In this document: piece by piece, positions 24,881 to 35,183 of the stretch
Layout: each line of letters starts with the position of its first letter
Position numbering within the stretch: position 1 is the stretch's first letter
NCBI RefSeq assembly: GCF_036669915.1
Contig: NC_089315.1
Coordinates: 8,891,111 to 8,955,110, forward strand
DNA: 64,000 bases
Direction: 5' to 3'
From: Pocillopora verrucosa
Lineage: Eukaryota > Cnidaria > Anthozoa > Scleractinia > Pocilloporidae
Position numbers and translations under genes: made by a program
The notes under the pieces: generated by a model
The model's input: only the letters and a program-made list of their open reading frames with translations
Database searches by the model: none
Told to the model about the DNA's origin: nothing

Positions 24881-26900
24881 TGTTTGTTTAGTTCTAACAG
24901 TTCGTTTATATGGGCAGGGCAAGTACTCATAATCTTCTTGTAGGCCATTAAGCATCTTCTGATGTCAGACTCGATGTTATATGGCACCTACCCTAAAGTA
25001 CTATTAAATAGATCCACAGTGCCATGGCGTTGTTGGGCGTCAAGGACGATTCGAGCACAGCGTTTCTGCAGCTTAAATATCTTATTTATATCATCATGAC
25101 TACAGCAGCTTGTCCATGTTACACTGCAACATAATATCAGTGGATTAATAAAAGAATTATAAAGTGTACGCTCTGCTCATGGTAAGTAAGCCTTAATTTT
25201 GTTAAGTATGCCGATACGCTTTGAAAACTTCTTACATAAAGAGTCGATATGAACATCGAAACTGAGCTGTTCATCAAGTTCAAGGCTTAGCAGCTTGACA
25301 TTCTTGACCTGTTCTAATGTACTTCCCTTAAGCTCTATCTTGAGCTTGCGATCTTCATTACTCAGTTAAACGTTTTCGTAGGCGCAGTCCATCAGTTCGT
25401 ATTGTCTTCGTCTCGGAACAATTTGGCACAAAACAGGGGCAGTTTGTTGTTTGTTGCCCACTCATCGACGAGGGAGAGTGTTCTTGAACTCTTCTACATT
25501 TATATAATAAGAAGAAGCGAGGAGGGTGGTATCGTCAGCAAACATGCCGTCGTTTCGCGTGTGAACATTTAAGGGCAAGTCATTTATGAACAACACAAAA
25601 AGTAAGGGACCCAATATGGAACGGTCGATGTCTGTCCTTTGAATGAAACCAGTTGAATACGATTGTTTATATATGACTTGAACCAAAGTAAAGTGCTCCT
25701 ATCCAGTTTAATGGCCTTAAGCTTGCTAAGTAGAGTCACGTGATCTACCATGTCAAAGGCCTTCTTATAATCAACTAGAACCATACCATTGATATGGTTT
25801 TTGTCCAAATTGAATCGCAGAGTATCAACTATATAGGCAAGCGCTGTCTCTGTGCTGTACTGCTTTCTAAATCCGGACTGGTTCTTATAGATGAGGTCGT
25901 GCACAATTAGATATTCAGACAAATGGTCATGCACATGACGTTCGATGATTTTAGACAGCACGGGAAGTACTGAAATAGGTCTATAGTTATTTACATCATC
26001 CATGGATGGCAGTCACTCTGGCTCTTTTCCAATAACAAGGAAAAGTCCCCGATGAAAGCGATAGGTTGATTAGCTTTGCTATTGACGGCGCTAGTTCTGT
26101 GATGCCTAGGCGCAAAAGAGCACAACTGATTCCGTCAACTTCAGTTGCTTTGTTGGCTGGAATTTCAGTAAATATGCCTTCACCATATCAGCTGTGACCA
26201 GAGGTATAGTGAATTGTGATTCAACAGGTAGCCTTTCGCTAACAAACTGTCTGAGTTTGTCAAGATTGCAGCCGTTTGTGGTCAGGAGAGATCGTTTCGC
26301 TTTATCTGCAACAGCTGTAAAGTGCAGATTGAAATAATCCGCTATGTTTGTCGCTGTTGAGATTATCTTTTCTTTGGTAACTTTAGGAAATTCTGGTTGA
26401 CGGGTTGGTCTCCTCCAAGGGATCTTATTAACTTCCAAATACATTTAGAGTTCCCTTTGCTATTCTGAAACGACGCCTTGAAGTAGTTTCCTTTTGCTTG
26501 TGATCATATTGGTGGCCGGATTTCGCGCACCGCGAAACCTTGCCCATGCGTCAGCGGTGTTATATGCCCTGGCTAATTTCAATTGGGTGTCTCTTTTTGA
26601 CAGCTGATCTAAAATGTCTCTTGTTAACCGTCGCGGCTGCTTGACTTTACGAACCCGGGGCCGCTTATGCATGATAGGCGCGTGCATATCAATTGCCTGA
26701 AATATTTCCTGCCCCGGCAGATGGTCTGAAAGAGCATATTTTAGCACCAGTACATCTACAATATTCTTGCTCCTATTTGTATAAACATGATCCAAACTAG
26801 TTCCTCTCGCGAGTCTTGTTACGTAAATTATTAGCTGGTCAAAGCGCATGGTCTTGAGACCTTTTGTCATGTATACAGTTCTTGGATCAAGGTAACAATG
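24880..26900 (-). mobile_element. Degenerate non-LTR retrotransposon (LINE, CR1/Jockey-like)
   Basis: Minus-strand fragments in the order of a LINE ORF2 are spread over several frames. 26870-26460 ends an endonuclease domain (RGTSLDHVYTN, SDHLP). 26444-26106 is the linker before the reverse transcriptase (ADYFNLHFTAVA). 26003-25584 holds RT core blocks (NYRPISVLPVLSKIIER, QSGFRKQYSTETAL, VDYKKAFDMVDH). 25686-25462 holds GPLLFVLFINDLP and the catalytic FADD block. 25330-24880 holds the typical C-terminal part (DEQLSFDVHIDSLCKK, YNSFINPLILCC). Frameshifts separate the pieces, so it is inactive. The clade assignment is approximate. Confidence 0.85.
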
Positions 26901-28199
26901 GTGAAAACAAAAGATTGCCTGTGCGACAACAGACTTTGGACAAAATTTTAAATACTTAAGAAGTTGAATAACATCAAATCGCTACTCTTGAAGCCAAAGT
27001 TTTTTCTCCCTTGTACTCTACAAGTTAGGCTGCGTGGAAGATGTTTCATTAGAGGGTTTGATTAGCAGAACTGAATATCTTCCAATGGCTGATCCAGGTA
27101 AGTTACCTCTTGGGTTATCGATTAAGCAGCAATGGTGCAACATAACCGCACATTTCGCAAAGCGCGATTTCTTACCGATTCACGCAAATGTGTCCAACAA
27201 GTTTTGTAAAGCTTAATGTTTAAATAGTATATCGAACGAAGAAATAATTTGAGATGGTTCGGCAGGTCGAATTTAACACTTTTGCCTGAAGTTTTTAAGT
27301 CTCTAATACAGAATCTTGAAGTGAAATGTTCAGTGAACTTAGCCGAATTATGGCTCATAAAACAACACGCGAGTTTTTTCACATGACAAGGTAAAACAAA
27401 CTGTTCAAGGCGAGTGTTTTTTGAATGAACGACAGCCGAATTCACCGGAACATGAAGATCGCTAGGGATGACAGCGCGGCAAAACTCGGCTGCAGTAACA
27501 GATGTGACTTTCCACTCAACGCATTGGAAAGGATATCAGAGCAAGCTCTTATTTTTTCACTCGAAGGGTGGCCCATGTAGTTTCTGAGGCTTGCTTTACT
27601 GTGATGACCGGAGATCGCCATGATAAGCGAGCCGCTATGGACTTCAGCATGATCATATTCGCTTAGACACTGTCATGATTAGAATGAATTTTAACAGTTA
27701 TGCCAGTTTGGTTATATTTTTCATCATTTCTGTTTTGTTCTGTTTTGTTTTTGAAGACTGAACTTTATATACTGTATGAGTGTTAGCTGTGTTTGATTTT
27801 TATTTCCGTACGTAAGCTTGCAATCTAACTGAAAGTGAATTAATCTTTAAAACTCGGAATGTCTATTTTGTTTTTCCTTTGAGGATTTTCGTACCTGCTC
27901 ACGTTTTAATAACGTAAATTACGGCGCCTGGTATGTTTACAAACCTTTGTTTGGTTCTTCTATTGCTTCTTGCCGGCTCGCTTGTTCCGAAATTTCACTT
28001 TCAATTATCGGAAAAAAACCTAAAAAGAAGTCCCGGAAAAGGTCAAACATAGTACAATTTGGCAGATGGCGCGACAGCTTTAGCTCAGCTCTACGCTCTA
28101 TATTCTCATAGGACACACTCTTTCAACCAATTTACAGCGCGCGTTATATCCGAACTTTATTATAATAAAAAGTAGCGCGCGTAGGGCGATTTTCCGTAA
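26901..28199. other. Intergenic, no gene recognised
   Basis: This lies between the LINE and the first LicD unit. A minus-strand open frame at 27122-27445 (107 codons) and a plus-strand frame at 27034-27216 overlap and resemble no family that I know. The stretch near 28120-28180 has repeated GCGCG motifs. Confidence 0.35.
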
Positions 28200-28335
28200 G
28201 GCACCTTATTTTGTCGACAATAATCATGGCATAAAATGACGTTTTTCATCGTTTCTTTGGAGTGCCCCTATTTTGTGGTCCCTGTATTAAGCGGTCAACC
28301 TGTATTAAGCGCCATTACCCGTGGTTTCGTTATAT
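28200..28335 (+). repeat. Dispersed repeat with CTGTATTAAGCG motif, copy 1
   Basis: The block runs from ATCATGGCATAAAATGACG through TTTCTTTGGAGTG to two CCTGTATTAAGCG phrases. A diverged copy in the opposite orientation lies at about 57485-57640, with the same order of landmarks when reverse-complemented. No coding capacity. Confidence 0.6.
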
Positions 28336-28992
28336 TTTGAGAACGCTCTGTTTTTAATTGGCGGTCATGACAGCTTTCAAACGTTGATGGGATGGAATGA
28401 TTGCGTGACGTGCAAGTCTGACAACGTCTGCGTTCTCATAGAAAAGCGTCACGTCTACTGACCCAACGTGCTCTTACATGAGGCGAGTTCGCATCGCGTT
28501 GAAGCCGTTAGAATGTGAGAAAAAACGTTTGGATGAAACGGTATAACGCCATTTCGTCAAGAAGAAAACAGAGGCTTTTGCACTGGGCCTGGACCAAGGA
28601 CGCAATCATTGCTGTGAGTAGGACTTTCAGTCGCCTTTAGATGATCAAGTTACCAGACGGTCGAACTGGTTGTTTTGAATTTTCATCTTCCTTCCCACCA
28701 ATTATCATTTAGAATTCTTCAGTATCCTTGATGTGGAACAGCTTTTGAATCAGGGTAAATGCAGCTGATGTTGATTTTAAAGCTGTAAATACTTTCGTGA
28801 ATAAACTCATCGGTCTTCGTTGATTAAACTTTGCATAATAGTGTATTCATCGATCCAGATTGTGAAAAATAATTTATGCTTTCGGAGAATCCTATGCTTA
28901 AGTTACAGAACACATAAATGTAATTGTTGTGACCAACCCTTTCGATCTTAGGCTAAACAGCGAATAGTTTTGTTTAAAAAAACTGCGAGGAT

Positions 28993-30690
28993 ATGACAAA
29001 ATCGTTGGTATATTTGAGGCGACATAAACTAAAACTATTGATGTTATTGCTATTATGCTCGATTGTTTGCCATCTTCTAATTTTGGGATTCAGCAGTGCC
29101 AACAACTCAAACTCTGTGCTTTTACAAACGTTCAGTCTCACCAGACTGGACAAACGCAAAGGAACTTCAGATAGTGTGGCTTCTGATTATGTGAATGATC
29201 TTCGCAGTAGTGTGGCTTCTGATTATGTGAATGGTCTTCGTAGTTGGGTGGCTTCTTTAAAAGCCTTGTTATACACTGGAGAATGGCAAAATTCATTTTC
29301 TTTCATCTACTCGAACGGTGGATCAAGCCCAGCAGGCGTGACGGATGAAAATAATCGCTACGTGATGGTTCTACCTTTTTCAAAAACAGAGGAGAAGGCT
29401 TTTAACGATTTGGCCGAAGACGATAAACTCTCCCTTTTGAAGCTGTATGAATTTCTCGATGTGATGGTCGATTTCGACGGCGCAACATGTTTACAGCCGT
29501 CAACTGAACACAAACGAGCGGATCACGAGTTGCACCAGGAAAAACTATATAATCAAATGAAGGATTCGCTGGAATCGTCCTGGTGTCGATTTATTACAAA
29601 GAAATGGAGCCTTCATATAAAGAATACAGGCCCGGTGCTAAATACACGTCTCGAAAGAAAAACGTCAACAAATGGATCCTCTTCAAACAAATTTTCGTTT
29701 CCGGACTTAGCGAACGGCATACTGATTGTGTACCAAGTTTGTAACGTTGCACAAGGTCCTTTCGTGATGAGAGGTGACGTGTTTCATCGCTATGGAGGAT
29801 TGCTTAACGGATTTGGTAGAATGGCTTTGTTAGAATTTTTTGTTCGATCTAAAGGCGAGCTAAAGATAGCGAAACTTTCAAATTGCAGTTGGACACATGA
29901 GATAGCGCGCGTGGATCGTGGAACATTAGAGGGTTCAAACGATGTCCCGGAGTACGCCGCTTTTGGAAATAAATTCAATATTCTTCGCATCGTCACAAAC
30001 AATCGAATTGAATGGACAACGTGTGTGTCAAACTGGAAATTATGCCCGGAGAAACCCTATGTAAAGCCAACAGAGCTGTCCAGCGTGGCAGCACCGATTT
30101 GTTGCGGGATCGTCTTATTTCAAATGCTGAAAGATATAACATGGGCACTGACCCAACTTGGTGTAGATTATCGGGTTATTTATGGTACTCTGTTAGGTGC
30201 AGTTAGAAGTCAGACTGTTATACCTTGGACGTGTGATGTTGATATCGCGCTTACGAAGGTTGACTACGGTAATTCTTCGACCTATTCATCTATTGCAGAA
30301 CTTTTAAGGACAAAGGGCAGCCATTATTATTTAGGGATATCTTATATGGGTATACCAAGAGCCCATATGCTGATGGCACCTTATATAGAGGTTGACACAG
30401 CTTCCCTTTTTGATGGCCCTGATGATTTAGAAGGTAGTAATTTATTGTTTAGCAGCGATATTGAGCAAGCCGTACAGGGTATGCTGCCTGTTTCATCAGG
30501 CTGGAGAGAACGTCGTTACGTCGACTTTTATATTTCCCCTTCCGTTTGGTTGAACGGATCCGCTTTTGCTACCATTAACAATGAACAATTTGTTACTCTG
30601 AAGGACATTGACTATGAGTTAACTAATTGGTATGGCAAAGGTTATCTTCAACCAGCTCGTGGAGGAGAATGGTTTGGTTGCTCAGACTAA
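28993..30690 (+). CDS. LicD/FKRP-like type II membrane phosphotransferase, copy 1
   Basis: An intronless 565-residue frame starts at an ATG. A short cytoplasmic tail rich in Lys and Arg is followed by one membrane helix (LKLLMLLLLCSIVCHLLIL, about residues 13-31), as in Golgi type II enzymes. The catalytic signature lies at residues 397-418: YGTLLGAVRSQTVIPW followed by TCDVDI. It matches the LicD consensus GTLLGAVR-x-IPW-D-x-D and keeps the metal-binding D-x-D (415, 417). LicD-fold enzymes such as FKRP and fukutin transfer phospho-alditols or phosphocholine to glycans; the substrate here is unknown. Several N-glycosylation sequons (NGS, NSS) fit a lumenal domain. Residues about 61-84 contain a 12-residue tandem duplication (SVASDYVNDLRS-type unit) absent from copy 2. 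The final residues are WFGCSD. Confidence 0.88.
   Translation: MTKSLVYLRRHKLKLLMLLLLCSIVCHLLILGFSSANNSNSVLLQTFSLTRLDKRKGTSDSVASDYVNDLRSSVASDYVNGLRSWVASLKALLYTGEWQNSFSFIYSNGGSSPAGVTDENNRYVMVLPFSKTEEKAFNDLAEDDKLSLLKLYEFLDVMVDFDGATCLQPSTEHKRADHELHQEKLYNQMKDSLESSWCRFITKKWSLHIKNTGPVLNTRLERKTSTNGSSSNKFSFPDLANGILIVYQVCNVAQGPFVMRGDVFHRYGGLLNGFGRMALLEFFVRSKGELKIAKLSNCSWTHEIARVDRGTLEGSNDVPEYAAFGNKFNILRIVTNNRIEWTTCVSNWKLCPEKPYVKPTELSSVAAPICCGIVLFQMLKDITWALTQLGVDYRVIYGTLLGAVRSQTVIPWTCDVDIALTKVDYGNSSTYSSIAELLRTKGSHYYLGISYMGIPRAHMLMAPYIEVDTASLFDGPDDLEGSNLLFSSDIEQAVQGMLPVSSGWRERRYVDFYISPSVWLNGSAFATINNEQFVTLKDIDYELTNWYGKGYLQPARGGEWFGCSD
29173..29244 (+). repeat. 36-bp in-frame tandem duplication inside LicD copy 1
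   Basis: Units 29173-29208 and 29209-29244 are nearly identical (AGTGTGGCTTCTGATTATGT onward). They add 12 codons in the stem region just after the membrane anchor. The paralogue at 35184 carries a single unit, so the expansion came after the gene duplication or was lost in copy 2. Confidence 0.85.
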
Positions 30691-31248
30691 CAAACTTTCT
30701 GACCGCAAGTGTTGCAAAGTTTTGCTCCCCCCTAATTAAGACAAATGCCATTTCTCACTTTTTCATTTGTCACAGCTCACAAGAGTGTCAATTTTTCCCC
30801 CTAGATATGATAGCCTGTACATTAAGCAGCCGAATAAAACGGGTGCGCAGTAAAACAGACCCACACTCGCTCGTGGGAAGTTCGCTTTCTCCGACGCGCG
30901 TGTTAACGCATATCGTCTCTTATGTAGATTAATTTATCTGCCTTGCAATCTGCCACGTTTCAGGTTCGCTGCAGGTTTTGTCTTTGGTAACAATCTCTGG
31001 CAGGCAGGTGCCCTTTCTAGCAATACGAATTTTTCTTTGATTGTGGCAATTTTCTGTTTCGTCTCCTCTTAGTTGGGTATTTCTTGCTCACGATTTCGTT
31101 ATGAGTTTCGTTTTGCATGACTGTTTATAGGAACAATATAATTTGTACATGAATATGGAAGCGATCTTCGCAGTTATTAACACTACTTGTAGTGAAATAA
31201 GGCTCGAAAAAAAATTCAGGCCAGTACGGGATTTGAACCGTTAATAAA

Positions 31249-31436
31249 ATTCGGTTTTATCAACGAAGTCGATATATGTGAATTGACCAACGAAAAGAGT
31301 TTCTAAAGTTGACGTTTCAAATATTAAGTCCGTTAGCGCTTCGCAAATGATTAAGGGATAACGCTCGAAACTTCAGCTTTAGATACCTTTTTACGGTGGC
31401 CAATTTTTCTTATTAACGCAGTTGATAAAACCAAAC
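31249..31436. repeat. Foldback structure, Penelope-associated type
   Basis: The left half (GGTTTTATCAACGAAGTCGA onward) pairs imperfectly with the right half (ending GTTGATAAAACCAAACC) around a centre near 31345. It contains AAGGGATAACGCTCGAAAC, reminiscent of the stem II plus GAAAC core of hammerhead ribozymes known from Penelope-like elements. The CUGANGA core is degenerate (ATGATTA). Homologous foldbacks lie at 40917-41112 and, more distantly, at 45449-45591. Confidence 0.5.
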
Positions 31437-31924
31437 CGTTTTGTTTCAACCGCCAGCTTCACCGATTAAATATTTTATTCATTACGTTTATAGGAACATT
31501 TTAAAACAAAGCATTTCTGAATATTTGTTCAAGTGTCGTCAGGTGTAGAATCAGGGACTGCTAAACGAAACGCAATGTAAATTTAAATAAAATTGAAAGG
31601 CTTACAATTTTGGTATTTACTCCATATATTCCAAAGATACTGCAAAAAATTTACCTCGATATAGTTTGTAGGGCCTATTAACTTCCCAGTAAGAGAACCA
31701 CGGTATTCACAATACCGTGACAACGATCAAACAATACCGTGACAACGGTCAAAATGTATTCCCCTTAAAATCGCTTGACAATCTTTTCAAACGATTTTCC
31801 AACCAAGCGTTTGCAGTTCCCATAGCCATGTTTTGTGTGTGAGTTACAGTTTCCTGAAAAGGAAAAATCAATTTAAAAATCAGTTTAAATTAAGGCACGT
31901 TTTCATACGTTTTTACCTTACAAA

Positions 31925-32165
31925 TTTACCACCCACTGCACTCCTCCCCTCAAACTTCCCTCGTGTTGCCTGAACTCTCCCACCCCTCTCCTCCCATCGC
32001 ACCAATTCGCCCTCGTCAGTTCACATGTTTTATCTCACCCCACCCCACTCCACCAACCGCACCTCTACACACCCCACTGGCCTTGGCTCAAAGCACCTCA
32101 TGCAGTCCCACTTTACTTCACCCACCCCACTCGTCACAATTCACCCCATCCCACCCCGAGCCGTC
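31925..32165 (+). repeat. C-rich, strand-asymmetric low-complexity tract
   Basis: About 240 bp are dominated by CACCCCAC, CTCCCACC and similar pyrimidine-rich words, with almost no G. It lies within the left inverted-repeat arm and has no counterpart in the right arm. It is open in one frame but reads as Pro/His/Ser low complexity, so it is not called as a gene. Confidence 0.6.
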
Positions 32166-32219
32166 TCATCTTAAAACCTTCAATTTGATCACATCATGTG
32201 TTCGTCTAAAGAGATAACA

Positions 32220-32818
32220 ATATGCTCTCCTTTCAAAATGGATTGTGGATGAAAATTCGTGATTGTTGATTTCCAAATCTCCTTCATTGCAGAGTGATTT
32301 AAACATAGCGACAAAACCGTGATATCATTAAACAGAGGCCGTCTCACCGCCCATGTATTGTTTTTGTATGGTATCATTTATGTACCCAATAGCAAATTCC
32401 CATGTGCAAGTCGGCGCATGTGCGGTTTACAGGGATCTCTGAAAATATTCCTGTTACTGTATAATCATTGGAGTTCATTTCCTGAGGATCGTTCAAAACT
32501 CATGAATGCTTTATGAACGTCATAGAGCATAAAGAGGCGCTTTTGGTACGTTATCAAAGTACTCGTCCTTCTTGCCCCCAGTTTGTCCTTGACGCCATCA
32601 GGAATGGTCATGAAGAACAGTGGATCGAATAACTCTCTCCTTTTTTCTTCAGTGTAGCTAAACGGAGTCCTTGTGTGGCCATGGTCAGATAAGGTAGGTG
32701 TCAGGGTGTTCGGAAACGAAGTCATATCTGTGATGAACTTCGCCATGATGGCGTCCATGTTGATCATCTGTTTCCCAATCACTTCATGTCTAGTGTTGAA
32801 ATGCATGTATGGGACCAA
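32220..32818 (-). pseudogene. Broken sulfatase-like DUF229 fragment, left arm
   Basis: A minus-strand frame from 32818 encodes the phosphatase/sulfatase-type block NMDAIMAKFITDM, then SDHGHTRTPFSYTEEKRREL, LFFMTIPDGV and YDVHKAFMS. These match in order the DUF229 family of sulfatase-like membrane proteins, where SDHG is part of the metal site. A one-base insertion (TTTTG for TTTG, near 32500) shifts the frame after AFMS. Downstream the equivalent of the C-terminal part survives only as DNA similarity to 39800-40150. N-terminal exons are missing. Pseudogene or gene fragment. Confidence 0.6.
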
Positions 32819-33260
32819 TGGCTAAGCTTTAATGTTGTTCTTTTACGGCGGTATAAACCTTTTTTATGTAGTAAAAGAAGTACCAACCGTAAAACTGCTA
32901 ATTAATGTAAATTTTCTACAGATAATCGTGATGATTAGTCAGGCTAATTCTGTCCGAGACGGTGTAGGAAAAATGTGTGATACTCGATGATCGACAAGTT
33001 TTTTTAGCCACCTTTTCTTGAACTGTTGAAAAAAAGAGTCGCTAATTATTCGGCCCAATGTTGATCCAAAAGTTGTCAGTTTTGACGGTATTGACAAAGC
33101 TTACATGTGACTCTGTGTTAAATGTGCACCTTTTCTGTTCTACTTTGCATTACTACCTGATTTAAACAAATGGATTTGGCGTCAAACAACTCTCACAACA
33201 CACCCATATCAGAGAGATGCAGAAAAAATCCCAACTAACCAAAAACTGAAGACGGGAGGT
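32760..33260. repeat. Direct repeat with 37820-38300
   Basis: Phrases such as CGGTATAAACCTTTTTTATG, AATCGTGATGATTAGTCA, GTGATACTCGATGATCGACA and AAATGGATTTGGCGTCAAAC appear in both blocks in the same order, at roughly 85% identity by eye. This shows that the region next to the DUF229 fragment was copied together with the LicD unit. Confidence 0.75.
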
Positions 33261-33834
33261 AAACTCAGCACTTGAAAAATACTTCCACATGTTAAGAAAA
33301 GGCACTGAAACTAATTTGTTTTCACGGCCTCTCACACTAAAGAGATGATCAGTTGTATCCTTGGGAAAAGTTTTCCATTTGCTTACAGCTTTTCCTGTTT
33401 CCGATGGCATGAAGGGAACATGACCACTTCCCTCACAATCATGATCCGTGCTGAACAGTCCAGTTTCTTTGTATTTTGTGTGACTATGTTTGAAATGGGC
33501 CCTCCACAATGATCTCCAGATTTCATCTTTGAGACGAAAAGTAAAGATAGCAGTAAAAACTTTTTATTAAACCTTTTCAACCAAATCAAAAGCTGTTGCA
33601 TTAAAGGTTTTGATGTCTAATTTTGGAGATTTAGCTTCTCAACTTCGTTTCTTCTCCTTTGATGCGCTTCTTCAACGCCAGATTTCTGTCTTTTCCCTGA
33701 TGGCAGTCATATACGGCTGTTCCGATAATCATAAAAGGAATGCCGTCGAAATTTAATTTCTGTTCCTTAACAGGCTGTGAATCTTCCCAGAAAATTATGT
33801 GCGATTCGGTGTGGACCTCTATTAAAAAGTACAA
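33200..33834 (-). pseudogene. Possible CaRF-like (ALS2CR8-type) gene fragment
   Basis: Minus-strand frame 33834-33631 reads FDGIPFMIIGTAVYDCHQGK followed by DRNLALKKR. Frame 33601-33383 reads TKKLDCSARIMIVREVVMFP. The pairing of an F/YDC-H/Q-G-x-DRN-x-x-LK block with a TKK-x-DC-x-A-x-I-x-x-x-E-V-x-x-FP block recalls proteins with the calcium-response-factor (CaRF/ALS2CR8) type domain. The blocks lie in different frames and could be two exons, but I could not confirm a clean splice pair, and the frames end soon after. The identification is from memory of the motif only and is weak. Confidence 0.28.
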
Positions 33835-34639
33835 ATCAGATAAACTACTTGCAGTGCCAGAAGTCTCTGCTACTGAAGCAACGGGAGAAGTCGACGCGCA
33901 CTGAAAGAAACCCTTAGCACGGTTGATAATTCGATGAGATAAGATACGACTTCATACTTTACACTACAGTATCGCCGTATTATAAATGAATGCATCCAGA
34001 TATAATGCATGGATTACGTCTCAAATATATATTTTCTTTTCTTTTTTTTAACCTTTGGACTCTGACATAAAAAAGTTCGCGTTTAATATTTGTGCCGGGT
34101 CAAGTCTTCTTCTCCTGTTTGTCAGACCTTTAACCTAAATACCTTTAGTTGGATGTTAAATGAAACAGCGCCGACCCTTAGGTAGATGTTATTTTTCCAA
34201 TGTTGATTTGGTCATTCATTTTTTGGAAGAACAAACCTTCCTTTCTTTGTTTGTTTGACCTTCCATGAAAAGTATTTAATTCAGTACAATTTAATTTTCT
34301 TTAACCGACTCTGAACTGCTTTATTTTCACTACAAAGTCAGGACTGCAGCTTACCTTTCCGCCTGAAATCCTTTGGTCCCTTTAAATCCCTTTAATTATG
34401 TTAACGTTCTCAAAATCATAGAGGTAGCCATAATTCACAGAAATCGTAAAATCGAAATTTACCGCTATTTTCGACAACGTGGCAGTTTTCGTCATCACAT
34501 CGAGACAGTTTATTCAGCGGTTCACGGTTGATTTTTAACGTTTCAACTTCCGTTAAATTCGTGCCGCCCGAAAATACGAAAGGTTTCGAAACGCAACATC
34601 CAAAGCCGTGACCTCCTTAAGGTTGATGTTACTTTGACC
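33835..34639. other. Spacer before LicD unit 2, nothing recognised
   Basis: AT-rich sequence with short homopolymer runs. No open frame above 60 codons looks coding and I see no repeat shared with other parts of the window. Confidence 0.4.
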
Positions 34640-34747
34640 CTTGCAAACTTTGATTTGAATGAATGATTGCATGATGTGACAAGTCTGAGGACGTCTGTGT
34701 GGTCATAGATAAGCGTCGCAGATTAGGTAAAGCGGGTGGCTCTTAAT

Positions 34748-34848
34748 TGGTGTAGAAGACACGGTTACGTCACAATAAGATTCATCACAACCGGAAATAC
34801 GAAAACAATGAAAACAATAGTGTGACGAATACTGTGTCTTCTACACCA
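34748..34848. mobile_element. 101-bp MITE with ~30-bp terminal inverted repeats
   Basis: The element starts TGGTGTAGAAGACAC and ends with its exact complement GTGTCTTCTACACCA. The inverted repeats extend imperfectly to about 30 bp per side and leave a short A-rich loop (GAAAACAATGAAAACAATAG). It lies in the 5' flank of LicD copy 2 where copy 1 has unrelated sequence. I could not define a clear target-site duplication. Confidence 0.7.
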
Positions 34849-35183
34849 GGTTAGAGCACAAACTGGTTGTTTTGAATTTTCATCATTTCCACCAGTTGTT
34901 ATTTGGAATTCTTCAGTATCCTTGATGTGACTCCGGAAACTCTTACGAATTATTGGGACAGCTTTTGAATAAGGATAAATGCAGCTGATGTTGATTTAAA
35001 GCTGTAAATACTTTCATGAATACCGGTAACCTCATCGGTCTTCGTCCAGATTGTGTAAATAATTTTTGATTTTGGAGAATCCTATGCTTAAGTCACAGAA
35101 CTCATAAGTATAGTTCTTGTCACCAACGCTTTCGATCTTCGGCTAAATAGTGGATAGTTTTGTTCAAAAAAATTTGTGAGGAT

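Larger units (their letters stand above)
28370..31100 (+). repeat. Segmental duplication unit 1 (LicD unit)
   Basis: This matches 34640-36970 over the 5' flank, the whole LicD reading frame and the start of the 3' flank. Its distal 3' flank (30945-31100 onward) also matches, reverse-complemented, the block at 41380-41560. The 5' flanks align from a shared TGATTGC(G/A)TGA phrase near 28390 and 34660. They then differ where unit 2 carries a small MITE. Confidence 0.85.
30945..32560. repeat. Left arm of a large inverted repeat
   Basis: Landmarks in this arm recur reverse-complemented and in mirrored order at 39740-41560. They include the 3' flank of LicD (30945-31100), the foldback (31249-31436), the segment with AACATTTTAAAACAAAGCAT (near 31500), the phrase CGGTATTCACAATACCGTGA (near 31703) and the DUF229 fragment (32219-32560). 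The arms differ by substitutions and by insertions, including the C-rich tract at 31925-32160 that is missing on the right. Confidence 0.75.

Noticed and set aside
31963..32217. 84-codon Pro/His/Ser-rich plus-strand frame
   Set aside because: It is the translation of a C-rich low-complexity tract missing from the mirrored arm.
35160..35183. Upstream extension of LicD copy 2 by eight codons
   Set aside because: The extension would start at TTG; the first ATG is 35184 and aligns with the ATG of copy 1.
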